NCBI GenBank assembly: GCA_964469505.1 | Contig: CAYXZO010000033.1 | Location: 1-24,496 of the forward strand | From: CAYXZO01 sp964469505 | GTDB lineage: Bacteria; Fidelibacterota; UBA8477; JABMPR01 | DNA length: 24,496 nucleotides | Reading direction: 5' to 3' | Notes under the pieces: generated by a model | The model's database searches: none | What the model was told of the DNA's origin: nothing | The model's input: the letters and a program-made list of their open reading frames with translations, nothing else | Made by a program: the position numbers and the translations under genes | In this document: one piece after another, positions 1 to 7,036 of the stretch | How the letters are laid out: every line of letters starts with the position of its first letter | How positions within the stretch are numbered: position 1 is the first letter of the stretch

Positions 1-8
1 GAACGCTT

Positions 9-38
9 CCCCAAGTCACTAAAAACTTGTGGGGTTTT
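9..38 (+). terminator. Possible intrinsic terminator of an upstream gene
   Basis: CCCCAAGT at 9-16 can pair with ACTTG-T-GGGG at 25-34 (one bulged T), and the stem is followed by TTTT at 35-38. This fits a weak rho-independent terminator for a gene ending left of the window. The T tract is short and the upstream gene is not visible. Confidence 0.4.
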
Positions 39-85
39 CCTAAAAGGCCCAAATTTACGGCAATAGTAGTATTTAGTTAAGCAAA

Positions 86-3000
86 GTGAAATTCAAACTC
101 TCTACCATAGGGGCGATAATTTGCTTATTGTCCGCTAGTGTCAATGCACAGGTGCTCATTTCAGAAGTGATGTTCAATCCCCAGGGTTCGGAATACACAA
201 ACGAGTTTATTGAGATTTATAACCGAAGTGATAATGCCATAAGTTTAGAGAATTGGCTCATTACGGATGGAGTAGGCTGGGATACTTTAATTTGGCTAGC
301 TGGACCAGATTCTTTGGGCCCTGATACATATGGCCTGATCTTAGATCCCGACTATGATCTTGATAACGGTTTGTACCAGGGACTAATTCCATCAGAAACC
401 TCCATTTACACTATTCGATCGGATCACAGTTTCGGCAGTGGAGGATTGTCCAATAGCGGCGAGCAAGTATTGCTCTTTTCACCGGATAGTCTGCTAGTTT
501 CTTACGTAGGTTGGACTCAAAGCACGCCGAACGGCTACTCTTGGGAACGACAGAGAATAGATCAACCCGACAGTTCGGTGGTTTGGGGAATAAGCCTGGT
601 GGAGAATGGCACTCCCGGGAGGGTTAACTCGCTCCAACCCCCAGCGGTAGATTTAGAGTTGGTAAAGGTTGAGGTCTTGCAAACTCCCACCATAGCCGAA
701 GGAGACACCCGCATTCGGTGGATATTTGCTAATCGGGGATTGGAGACTTTAGACACGATTCAGTTTGTGCTTTATGCTGATGAAAACCAGGATGCTGTCC
801 TCAGTCCCACAGAACAAGTGGCTCAATTGGATTATGCTGGAAATCTTGAATTCTCGGCCCATGACAGTCTGGAAATTCTTTTGAACGATGTGCCGTGCGG
901 AGTGACTCCGTTCGCATTAGTCGGCATCGCGTTCGGTGATACTCTTTCATTCAACGATACCTTGGCCTTCAGCCTAAAGCGGGGATATCCCCGGGGAGTG
1001 GTAATCATAAATGAAATATTGTATGCCCCGACCGATGAGCAGGGTTCCGAATGGTTTGAACTGTACAATCCCTCCTCGGATACCATTTCGCTACAGGACT
1101 GGAGCTGGGCGGATGCCACTAATCATTGGCGCCAACTTACCGCTGAGCGCCTTTTGCTTCCCCCCGCCAGGTTTAAAGTGATCTGCCCGGATTCCTCAGT
1201 AATTTCAGTTTTCAATTTGCCCGATTCTCTGATTCTCATACCCGCAAGCTGGTCTTCTTTGAATAGCTCTCAAGATTCTGTACGACTCTGTGACGCCACC
1301 AGTCATTTGATAGAACAGGTGTGGTACTCCGGTACGTGGGGAAGAGCCGGGACCAGTTTGGAGCGGCGAGATCCGTTTGTGAGCGGCTTGGAAGAATGGA
1401 ATTGGGCTCCTTCGATAGCGGCGGATGGCGGCACTCCAGGTGATACCAATAGTCGACTGTTACCCCCGATAGCAGTATCGTTTGCCGGAGATCCCGAACT
1501 GTTCATGAGCTCAACCTATCCACCATCCTCAGTCGAGTTTCAAATTGTTTTACAGAACAAAGGGCTGCAGGCAATTGATGAACTCACATTGAGAGTCAAT
1601 GGTTCATTCGACCGGGTTCTAGCTATCCCGTGGCAGGGCAGTCTGCCTACCTGGGATTCTTTGACCATTACCGGCGTGTTGGATTTCCGAACCGGCGGAT
1701 TACAGACACTGGAATTTCAGGCGGTTCTCGCCGATTCTGTCAGGGACCGAATAATTGCCGAGGTTTCCCTGGGATATGCTCCCTATCAGGTGGAGTTAAG
1801 TGAGTTACTTTATCGGCCGGTTTCCAACCAGGTGGAATTCATCGAGATTTACAACTCAACTCCTGATAGTTTGAACCTGCAGGGATGGTTTTTCAGGGAT
1901 AACACTCAAACTAAAGGTCGTTTACCTGACTATCCGGTATGGCTTCCACCGGGATCACTGGCCGTTATTACCTCTGATTCTGCTATAATCGCAGAGTATT
2001 CTCCTGAAACAGCCCTTATTATCCCCGTCACTCCCTGGCCGGCGTTAAATAATTCTGGTGACTCCCTCCATTTGCGGGATGCCGGAGGTAACGCGCAATT
2101 GGACTGGGGATATCATAACGAATGGGACCCCCCTCCGGGGCGCAGTGTGGAACGGAAAGCATTCTGGTTGCCTGTTGATGAAATTTCCAGCTGGGGTGTT
2201 TGCCAGGCCCCGGCAGGTATTACTCCCGGGAAACCAAACAGTATCTCCATCCCGCCTGTCGCCTACGAGCTGAGTTGGTACGCATTTCCCGATTCAATAA
2301 TGCGGGATCAATTGATCAACCTGGCTGTAGTCGTTATGGGAACCGGAGGGCAGTCAGGTTATGGACAGGAAGCTGTTCTTAGAGCGGATGGCGTAGACTT
2401 GGGGCAGGTGTCATTTGCGGCCCCGGCTTATGGGGACTCACTAATATTGCATTTCCCCGCGCTTGCTCTGCCAACGGGGTTGTATCAACTGTCGGTCATT
2501 ACAGCCAAGGATTCTCTCGCAAGCCAATTGATTGTGGCACCGGCACCAGGTGATGTAATCATAAACGAATTCTGCCCCTGGCCCGCTGCCGGCGAAAGTG
2601 AATTTGTGGAATTACTCAACAGGGGTCCCTATGCTATCCCCGGCCAGATATTAGTCCTTTCCGATGGCCAGGTCACGGCCACAGCTGGTGGAGGAACAAT
2701 TCTGGGGGTGGGTGATTTCGGTCTAGCCTTACCTGGCGGTGCTGGTGAGGTTGGCTGTCCCACTTTATTGTTTGATCCCTGGCCCGGTTTTTCCAACACC
2801 CATGATGAGGTAGTTTTGCGAGCCATAAACGGCGTTTTGTTGGACAGCGTAGCTTATACCGAAACCTGGAACGTACGTGAGGGAGCCAGTTTTGAGCGAG
2901 TATATGCCGAATCCTCGACAGTGGAGATCGAGAACTGGCGACTCAATCCACAGGGTGGAACTCCTTGTAAGCGTAACTGGGCGACTGCCCCGGATCATAA

Positions 3001-4096
3001 TTTGTCTCTGTTCAAGCTGGACTTACCCGAGGAAACAGTCTTCCCGGGTAGTCTGGTCGTTATTTCAGTTCACCTGATCAACGACGGTCGACTAACCGGA
3101 ACGCAGAGACAACTAACGGTACAAGCAATAAAAGATGGTTTCCCTGAGTGGGAGACATATCAGGAGATACCCTCGCTGCCGGCGGGTGATTCTTTGTCTC
3201 TGGATGTGAGTTGGCGACCTGAACGTAGCGGGGGTTATGATATTCTGGCCTTTTTGGACACCGCGGATGAAATCACCGCCGATGACACTTTCAGGACAAT
3301 CTTTTTCGTCAGCTCGCCTCCGGGACAAATTTTATTGACGGAAATCATGTATCAACCCTTACCGGGCGAGCCGGAATGGGTAGAGATTTACAATACGAAC
3401 AGCGATACTTTGGTTCTTTTAAACTGGTGCTTGATGGATGCCGGCGGGAACAGGGGATGGGTAGATTCTTTAATAAAACTGCCCGGTAATGAATATCTGG
3501 TGCTCGCCTCTAATAAATTAGCGGGTATCTCTAACCAAACCGTCCTGACTTCGTTCCCCAATCTGAATAACAATGAGGAGAGCATTTACCTCTTGGATCC
3601 CACCGGGGTCGTTGTCGATTCGCTGAATTGGAATAGCTCTTGGGGAAATAGCCAAGGAGTTAGCCTGGAGCGAATTCGTCTGGTAGGCACACCGAATCCC
3701 CGTGAGAATTGGTCCTCCTGTGTCGCGCCTTCCGGTTCTACGCCAGGTCAGCCGAATAGTTTGTTGCTTACAACTTTGCCGGCACAGTTCACAGTCCAGC
3801 TTTCGCCCGCTATTTTCTCTCCAAATGGGGATGGTCATGATGATGAGGTACGTATAGAGTTTCAACTACCGGTTCCGCACGCCCAGGTTTCGGTTGAGGT
3901 CTACGATATCAAAGGCCGATTGGTTGCAATCCCGGCGCGTGATCAGTCGGTTGCCCACCGGGGAGTGATAAGTTGGGACGGGATCTGGCGTTATTCCCCA
4001 CCGACCCCCGTGGGGGTCTATCTGGTTTGGTTTGAAGCTCGAGCCCCGGCGGGGCAGGTGTTTCATAAACTATTAAAAGTGATTCTAGCCCCCTGA
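86..4096 (+). CDS. Multi-LTD (lamin tail domain) surface or secreted protein with FlgD-like C-terminus
   Basis: This 1336-residue protein opens at GTG with a signal peptide (about residues 1-22, ending SVNA-Q). It then shows five lamin-tail-type repeats beginning near residues 22, 305, 567, 823 and 1081. Each starts like I(S/N)E(V/I)xxxP followed by E-(F/W)-(I/V/F)-E-(I/L)-(Y/L)-N and ends near a G-x-T-P-x-x-x-N motif. The linkers (for example about 190-300 and 965-1075) look like CARDB-type adhesive beta-sandwiches. The last 90 residues start F-S-P-N-G-D-G and resemble the FlgD/CHU_C-type Ig fold common at the C-termini of exported FCB proteins. LTD proteins of bacteria are mostly extracellular and of unknown role; adhesion or DNA/nuclease association has been proposed for some. 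No catalytic domain is visible. The SD before GTG is weak, so the start rests on the signal peptide. Confidence 0.85.
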   Translation: MKFKLSTIGAIICLLSASVNAQVLISEVMFNPQGSEYTNEFIEIYNRSDNAISLENWLITDGVGWDTLIWLAGPDSLGPDTYGLILDPDYDLDNGLYQGLIPSETSIYTIRSDHSFGSGGLSNSGEQVLLFSPDSLLVSYVGWTQSTPNGYSWERQRIDQPDSSVVWGISLVENGTPGRVNSLQPPAVDLELVKVEVLQTPTIAEGDTRIRWIFANRGLETLDTIQFVLYADENQDAVLSPTEQVAQLDYAGNLEFSAHDSLEILLNDVPCGVTPFALVGIAFGDTLSFNDTLAFSLKRGYPRGVVIINEILYAPTDEQGSEWFELYNPSSDTISLQDWSWADATNHWRQLTAERLLLPPARFKVICPDSSVISVFNLPDSLILIPASWSSLNSSQDSVRLCDATSHLIEQVWYSGTWGRAGTSLERRDPFVSGLEEWNWAPSIAADGGTPGDTNSRLLPPIAVSFAGDPELFMSSTYPPSSVEFQIVLQNKGLQAIDELTLRVNGSFDRVLAIPWQGSLPTWDSLTITGVLDFRTGGLQTLEFQAVLADSVRDRIIAEVSLGYAPYQVELSELLYRPVSNQVEFIEIYNSTPDSLNLQGWFFRDNTQTKGRLPDYPVWLPPGSLAVITSDSAIIAEYSPETALIIPVTPWPALNNSGDSLHLRDAGGNAQLDWGYHNEWDPPPGRSVERKAFWLPVDEISSWGVCQAPAGITPGKPNSISIPPVAYELSWYAFPDSIMRDQLINLAVVVMGTGGQSGYGQEAVLRADGVDLGQVSFAAPAYGDSLILHFPALALPTGLYQLSVITAKDSLASQLIVAPAPGDVIINEFCPWPAAGESEFVELLNRGPYAIPGQILVLSDGQVTATAGGGTILGVGDFGLALPGGAGEVGCPTLLFDPWPGFSNTHDEVVLRAINGVLLDSVAYTETWNVREGASFERVYAESSTVEIENWRLNPQGGTPCKRNWATAPDHNLSLFKLDLPEETVFPGSLVVISVHLINDGRLTGTQRQLTVQAIKDGFPEWETYQEIPSLPAGDSLSLDVSWRPERSGGYDILAFLDTADEITADDTFRTIFFVSSPPGQILLTEIMYQPLPGEPEWVEIYNTNSDTLVLLNWCLMDAGGNRGWVDSLIKLPGNEYLVLASNKLAGISNQTVLTSFPNLNNNEESIYLLDPTGVVVDSLNWNSSWGNSQGVSLERIRLVGTPNPRENWSSCVAPSGSTPGQPNSLLLTTLPAQFTVQLSPAIFSPNGDGHDDEVRIEFQLPVPHAQVSVEVYDIKGRLVAIPARDQSVAHRGVISWDGIWRYSPPTPVGVYLVWFEARAPAGQVFHKLLKVILAP

Positions 4097-4151
4097 ATTA
4101 AGCTCCTTCGGTGCTTGGGCTTTCCACCTGCAGATTACATATTCCGGTCAA

Positions 4152-5510
4152 ATGGGTGATTTCTTGTTCAAATCAGGATTGGTAATCTCTCCTGAAAGTG
4201 TGGAAGTACTGGATGTCAGGGTTAGAGGAGAGAAGATTTCAGAGATAGCTCCTCATCTGAGCCCGGTTCCAGGGGAGGAAGTTCTAGAGCTGGAAGGTAA
4301 GTGGCTTTTCCCAGGAGTGATAGACCCCCACACCCATATGGGGATTCCCATAAAAAACATTACCTCGGCTGATGATTTTGCTTCTGGAAGTCGCGCGGCG
4401 TTACATGGGGGAGTAACTACGATTATCGATTTTACCGTTCTGCGGCCGGGTGAATCTCTCCAAGCTTCTCTGCAACGAAGGTTGAAGAAAGCAGCTGCCT
4501 CGTTATGTGACTATCATATGCATCTCAACTTTACCAGATTTGAACCACAATTATTGTCCGAACTGTCCCAATTGGTGCGAGCCGGTTTCCCCAGTATCAA
4601 AGTGTTCACCACCTATCGGGAAGCAGGGATGATGCTTTCATATGAGCAAATAGCAGAAGTGGCCCGGGAACTGAGCCCGTTGGGCGGCGCGTTGCAGGTC
4701 CATGCGGAAGATGATGCCGTTTTACGACAAGCCGCAGAGCCTTATCAGGGGCAAGAGCTGACCGATCCGTATCTCCATGGCTTGACTCGACCGGATCGAG
4801 CTGAAACCGTTGCAGTTCGCGAAATGGCGATAATCGCCAGGGACACGGGGGTCCGAGTATATGTCGTGCATCTGAGCTCGAGGGCGGGTCTGGAAGCGGC
4901 ACCTGAGGAGGATAATTTTCTGCTTGAGACTTGCCCCCAATATCTTTTCCTCAACGATGATTGTTATCGGCGTCCCGACGGGGCTATGTTCGTCGCTAGC
5001 CCTCCCCTGCGTTCCGAGGCTGATCAAAAAGCTTTGCGATTAGCTCTGGTAGCCGGAAAAGTCCAAACGGTTGGAACTGATCATTGTCCTTTTTTCAAGC
5101 GCGATAAACCTCCGGGGTTACCGTTTCAAGATATTCCCAACGGAATGGGAGGGGTCGAAACCCTTTTCCCCATACTGGCTGCCTGGTGGGTTAAGGAAAA
5201 ATATCCGTTGACACGTTTGGCGGAAATTTTAGCTGCCAGGACAGCGGATATTTTTGGCCTGGCTCCCCGAAAAGGTCGTATCGCCGTGGGAGCGGATGCC
5301 GACCTGCTGGTGGTTGATCCAGAAACAATACGTACTGGCTGGTTCGATACGCGCGAGTCCACAACCGACTGGAGTGCTTTTGCTGATTTTCCGACGCTAT
5401 TCCCCCAGCATGTTTTTCGTCGTGGCGAGTGGGTGGTGCGCAACGGACGGCTGATGAATGATATATCAACGGGCAAATTGATAAGAAGCGGGATGGGTAA
5501 GCCCGTATGA
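4152..5510 (+). CDS. hydA: D-hydantoinase / dihydropyrimidinase family amidohydrolase
   Basis: A cytoplasmic binuclear metal amidohydrolase that opens cyclic amides such as dihydropyrimidines or hydantoins. All expected ligands are visible: H60-x-H62 (DPHTH), K150 as the carbamylated bridging lysine, H184 (VHAED), H240 (VVHLSS) and D310 (GTDHCPF). Y155, six residues after the bridging lysine, matches the substrate-positioning tyrosine of hydantoinases, and P-N-G-M-G-G-V-E-T near 329-337 is typical of this clade rather than of dihydroorotase. The 452-residue length fits the family. No clear SD precedes the ATG. It starts 55 bases after the LTD gene but the two seem functionally unrelated. The natural substrate (dihydrouracil, hydantoin, or an intermediate of purine breakdown) cannot be told from sequence. 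Relatives occur in ygeW-ygeX-ygeY-hydA clusters, and a ygeY homologue lies at the right end of this window. Confidence 0.88.
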   Translation: MGDFLFKSGLVISPESVEVLDVRVRGEKISEIAPHLSPVPGEEVLELEGKWLFPGVIDPHTHMGIPIKNITSADDFASGSRAALHGGVTTIIDFTVLRPGESLQASLQRRLKKAAASLCDYHMHLNFTRFEPQLLSELSQLVRAGFPSIKVFTTYREAGMMLSYEQIAEVARELSPLGGALQVHAEDDAVLRQAAEPYQGQELTDPYLHGLTRPDRAETVAVREMAIIARDTGVRVYVVHLSSRAGLEAAPEEDNFLLETCPQYLFLNDDCYRRPDGAMFVASPPLRSEADQKALRLALVAGKVQTVGTDHCPFFKRDKPPGLPFQDIPNGMGGVETLFPILAAWWVKEKYPLTRLAEILAARTADIFGLAPRKGRIAVGADADLLVVDPETIRTGWFDTRESTTDWSAFADFPTLFPQHVFRRGEWVVRNGRLMNDISTGKLIRSGMGKPV

Positions 5511-5557
5511 GTTTCTGCCGTAGCCGTAGGGTATGGAATTGTTAGGACCAAATAAAA

Positions 5558-5587
5558 ATGGGAGCAGGGCCGAAACCGTGCTCCCAT
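5558..5587 (-). terminator. Strong hairpin oriented as a minus-strand terminator
   Basis: ATGGGAGCA at 5558-5566 pairs perfectly with TGCTCCCAT at 5579-5587. Read on the minus strand the stem is followed by a T-rich tract (complement of AATAAAAA at 5551-5558). On the plus strand it is followed by ATATGC, a poor terminator tail. It may end a minus-strand transcript, or act as a less efficient plus-strand terminator or 3' stabiliser for the hydantoinase mRNA. Confidence 0.5.
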
Positions 5588-5600
5588 ATATGCAATAGGA

Positions 5601-5680
5601 GGGAACGCACCCCTTTTAACGTGCTTTAGGTAGTGTTGTTCCCGTTAAAACACCCGTTGTTACATTTGTCGGGGGTGGGC
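5601..5680 (+). other. Structured intergenic region with competing helices
   Basis: Several helices are possible and some exclude one another. GGGAAC 5601-5606 can pair with GTTCCC 5638-5643. TTTTAACG 5614-5621 can pair with CGTTAAAA 5643-5650. CACCCC 5608-5613 and CACCC 5651-5655 both match GGGGGTG 5671-5677. This could be a structured leader of the SelW-like gene or a small RNA. I do not recognise a known riboswitch consensus. Confidence 0.35.
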
Positions 5681-5748
5681 AATAAAGAAGGCTTGCCAGA
5701 GGTTATGTAATGCCATAGGTTAATTTTTGAAAAAGTGAGGAGAGAGCT

Positions 5749-5979
5749 ATGGAAATTACAATCGAATACTGTGTGGTTTGAAACTACTTACCCAGAGCGA
5801 CCAGTTTGGCCGCTGATATTCTTGCTAAGTATGGCAATGGGGTTAAGGCCCTAACTCTTATTCCTTCTTCCGGGGGAGCGTATACTATTACCAAAGACGG
5901 TAGAGAGATCTTTTCCAAAAAGAAACTTGGGCGTTTCCCCCATAGCAATCAGGAGATTCTGGAACTTTTAGAAAAGTAA
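5749..5979 (+). CDS. SelW/Rdx-family selenoprotein (in-frame UGA = Sec11)
   Basis: The reading frame starts at ATG after a purine-rich SD (GTGAGGAGAGAG, 5735-5746) and runs 77 codons to TAA, with a single in-frame TGA at 5779-5781. Read as selenocysteine it gives 76 residues with C8-V-V-U11 right after the first beta strand (MEITIEYC). This is the CxxU redox motif of the SelW/SelT/SelH (Rdx) family. The C-terminal half has the family hallmark G-A-Y-T-I near residue 47, then I-F-S-K and G-R-F-P. Rdx proteins are small cytosolic thioredoxin-fold oxidoreductases linked to thiol or glutathione redox control. A SECIS-like hairpin starts 14 bases after the UGA, and a terminator follows the stop codon. 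A broken gene is unlikely because everything after the TGA is conserved family sequence. Treating the TGA as a stop leaves a 10-residue peptide. Confidence 0.93.
5796..5814 (+). promoter_or_regulatory. Bacterial SECIS element of the SelW-like gene
   Basis: AGCG (5796-5799) pairs with CGCT (5811-5814). After an A-C mismatch, CCA (5801-5803) pairs with TGG (5807-5809), leaving a GUU apical loop at 5804-5806. The loop begins 23 bases after the UGA (5779-5781), within the usual distance for SelB-binding bacterial SECIS, and it has the expected G-U in the loop. The hairpin lies inside the coding sequence, as in bacteria generally. Confidence 0.75.
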
Positions 5980-5990
5980 GCACTTCACGA

Positions 5991-6020
5991 CGCCCTGCTG
6001 CAAGGCAGGGCGTTTTTGTT
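5991..6020 (+). terminator. Intrinsic terminator after the SelW-like gene
   Basis: CGCCCTGC (5991-5998) and GCAGGGCG (6005-6012) form a perfect 8-bp GC-rich stem with a 6-base loop, followed by TTTTTGTTTT. It lies 11 bases after the stop codon and would separate the selenoprotein transcript from the propeller/amidase operon. Confidence 0.9.
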
Positions 6021-6064
6021 TTGTAAGACAACTCCTCAGTAAGTGCGAAATAAATTCCGGGAAA

Positions 6065-7036
6065 ATGAAAGGGAACCCAATGTCAAAATTCCCCTGGTCC
6101 GTAATATCGTTCATAGGGCCGCTTTTAGCATTTTCGGTGGTAAGTGCTACTCCACCGGTGCGGGTGGTGGGAACAGCCCGGCCACTGACCCCTGAAGGCG
6201 CGATTTTTCAGGCACCCACGTGGTCACCCGATGGGAGATGGGTAGCAGTAACGCGACCGCGTTATCAGGGGATTTATCTGATTCCCTTTCCCGAGGGAGG
6301 GGAACCGACGGAGCTCAGCTCAGCTGCCGCCATTGGATTTGGAATGAAGTGGTCGCCTGACAGTCGCGCCATAGCGGGGCGGGCAGCCGTATTTCAGGGC
6401 CCAATAAGACGCAACGCGCTGTTGGTGATCGATGCGGTTACAGGTAAAGCCCAACGTTTGACGCCCTGGCAGACGTTGATGCCAGGGACTCCCGAGTGGA
6501 CCGCTGACGGGCGCGCACTCTATCTATCTCGAGCCGGGAAATTTTCCCTTACCTGGATTGATGTGGATACCACTACTCCCGCCGCCGGTCCGCTGGTATT
6601 TATCCGCAACGGTCGCCTGCGGGTAAAGTGGAATTCTGCAGCACGAGAGGAAACGCCTCCCCAGCCTCCCGGCGAGCCTTTGAACGTTACTGTAGCACCT
6701 CAGGGTGAGAGGGTGGCTTTTGAAATTTTGGGAGGGCATTTATGGGTGATGCGGCTGGATGGCAGCGAACAGAGAGATTTAGGCTTTGGCTATAACCCCG
6801 CCTGGGATCCCACAGGTAAACGGATAGTGTTCGAGGTGACCAGGGATGATGGCGAGACATTACTAGAGTCGGATCTAGTAGTAGCTGAAGTTGAGAGCGG
6901 ACGTCAAGTGAGATTGACAGCTACTCCCAATCGGTTGGAAATGCACCCCAGCTGGTCACCGGATGGACGCTGGATAGCCTTCGATACCTACCGAGACGGT
7001 CGGATTTTCGTGGTGGAGGTGGCCAATGAGAAGTAA
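6065..7036 (+). CDS. TolB-like beta-propeller (PD40 repeats), exported
   Basis: A 323-residue protein with an N-terminal hydrophobic signal segment (about residues 10-28, ending VVSATPP). It has about six PD40-type blades marked by W-S-P-D-G-R-W-(V/I)-A-(V/F) and variants near residues 54, 95, 138, 217, 254 and 298. Such propellers are mostly periplasmic or exported and bind protein or peptidoglycan-associated partners; no enzyme active site is visible. Two ATG starts are possible (6065, and 6080 with a purine-rich AAAGGGAA upstream); both keep the signal sequence. The stop codon overlaps the start of the amidase gene by 11 bases, indicating translational coupling and probably a shared role in envelope maintenance. 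It is shorter than TolB and lacks a clear TolB N-terminal domain, so I do not call it TolB itself. Confidence 0.8.
   Translation: MKGNPMSKFPWSVISFIGPLLAFSVVSATPPVRVVGTARPLTPEGAIFQAPTWSPDGRWVAVTRPRYQGIYLIPFPEGGEPTELSSAAAIGFGMKWSPDSRAIAGRAAVFQGPIRRNALLVIDAVTGKAQRLTPWQTLMPGTPEWTADGRALYLSRAGKFSLTWIDVDTTTPAAGPLVFIRNGRLRVKWNSAAREETPPQPPGEPLNVTVAPQGERVAFEILGGHLWVMRLDGSEQRDLGFGYNPAWDPTGKRIVFEVTRDDGETLLESDLVVAEVESGRQVRLTATPNRLEMHPSWSPDGRWIAFDTYRDGRIFVVEVANEK

Noticed and set aside
3518..3865. Minus-strand ORF of 115 codons inside the LTD gene
   Set aside because: Antisense to a well-supported domain protein, with no SD or recognisable family.
5126..5587. Minus-strand ORF of 153 codons across the hydantoinase end
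   Set aside because: It lies antisense to a gene with complete catalytic motifs and shows no recognisable domain; it is best read as a shadow.
5601..5680. A known riboswitch, SRP RNA, tmRNA or tRNA-Sec in the intergenic region
   Set aside because: None of the conserved cores of these RNAs could be found by eye; only generic hairpins are present.
5749..5979. Selenoprotein frame read as a pseudogene or two short ORFs split by TGA
   Set aside because: The single TGA sits exactly at the U of CxxU, and all sequence after it matches the Rdx family, so decay is a poor explanation.
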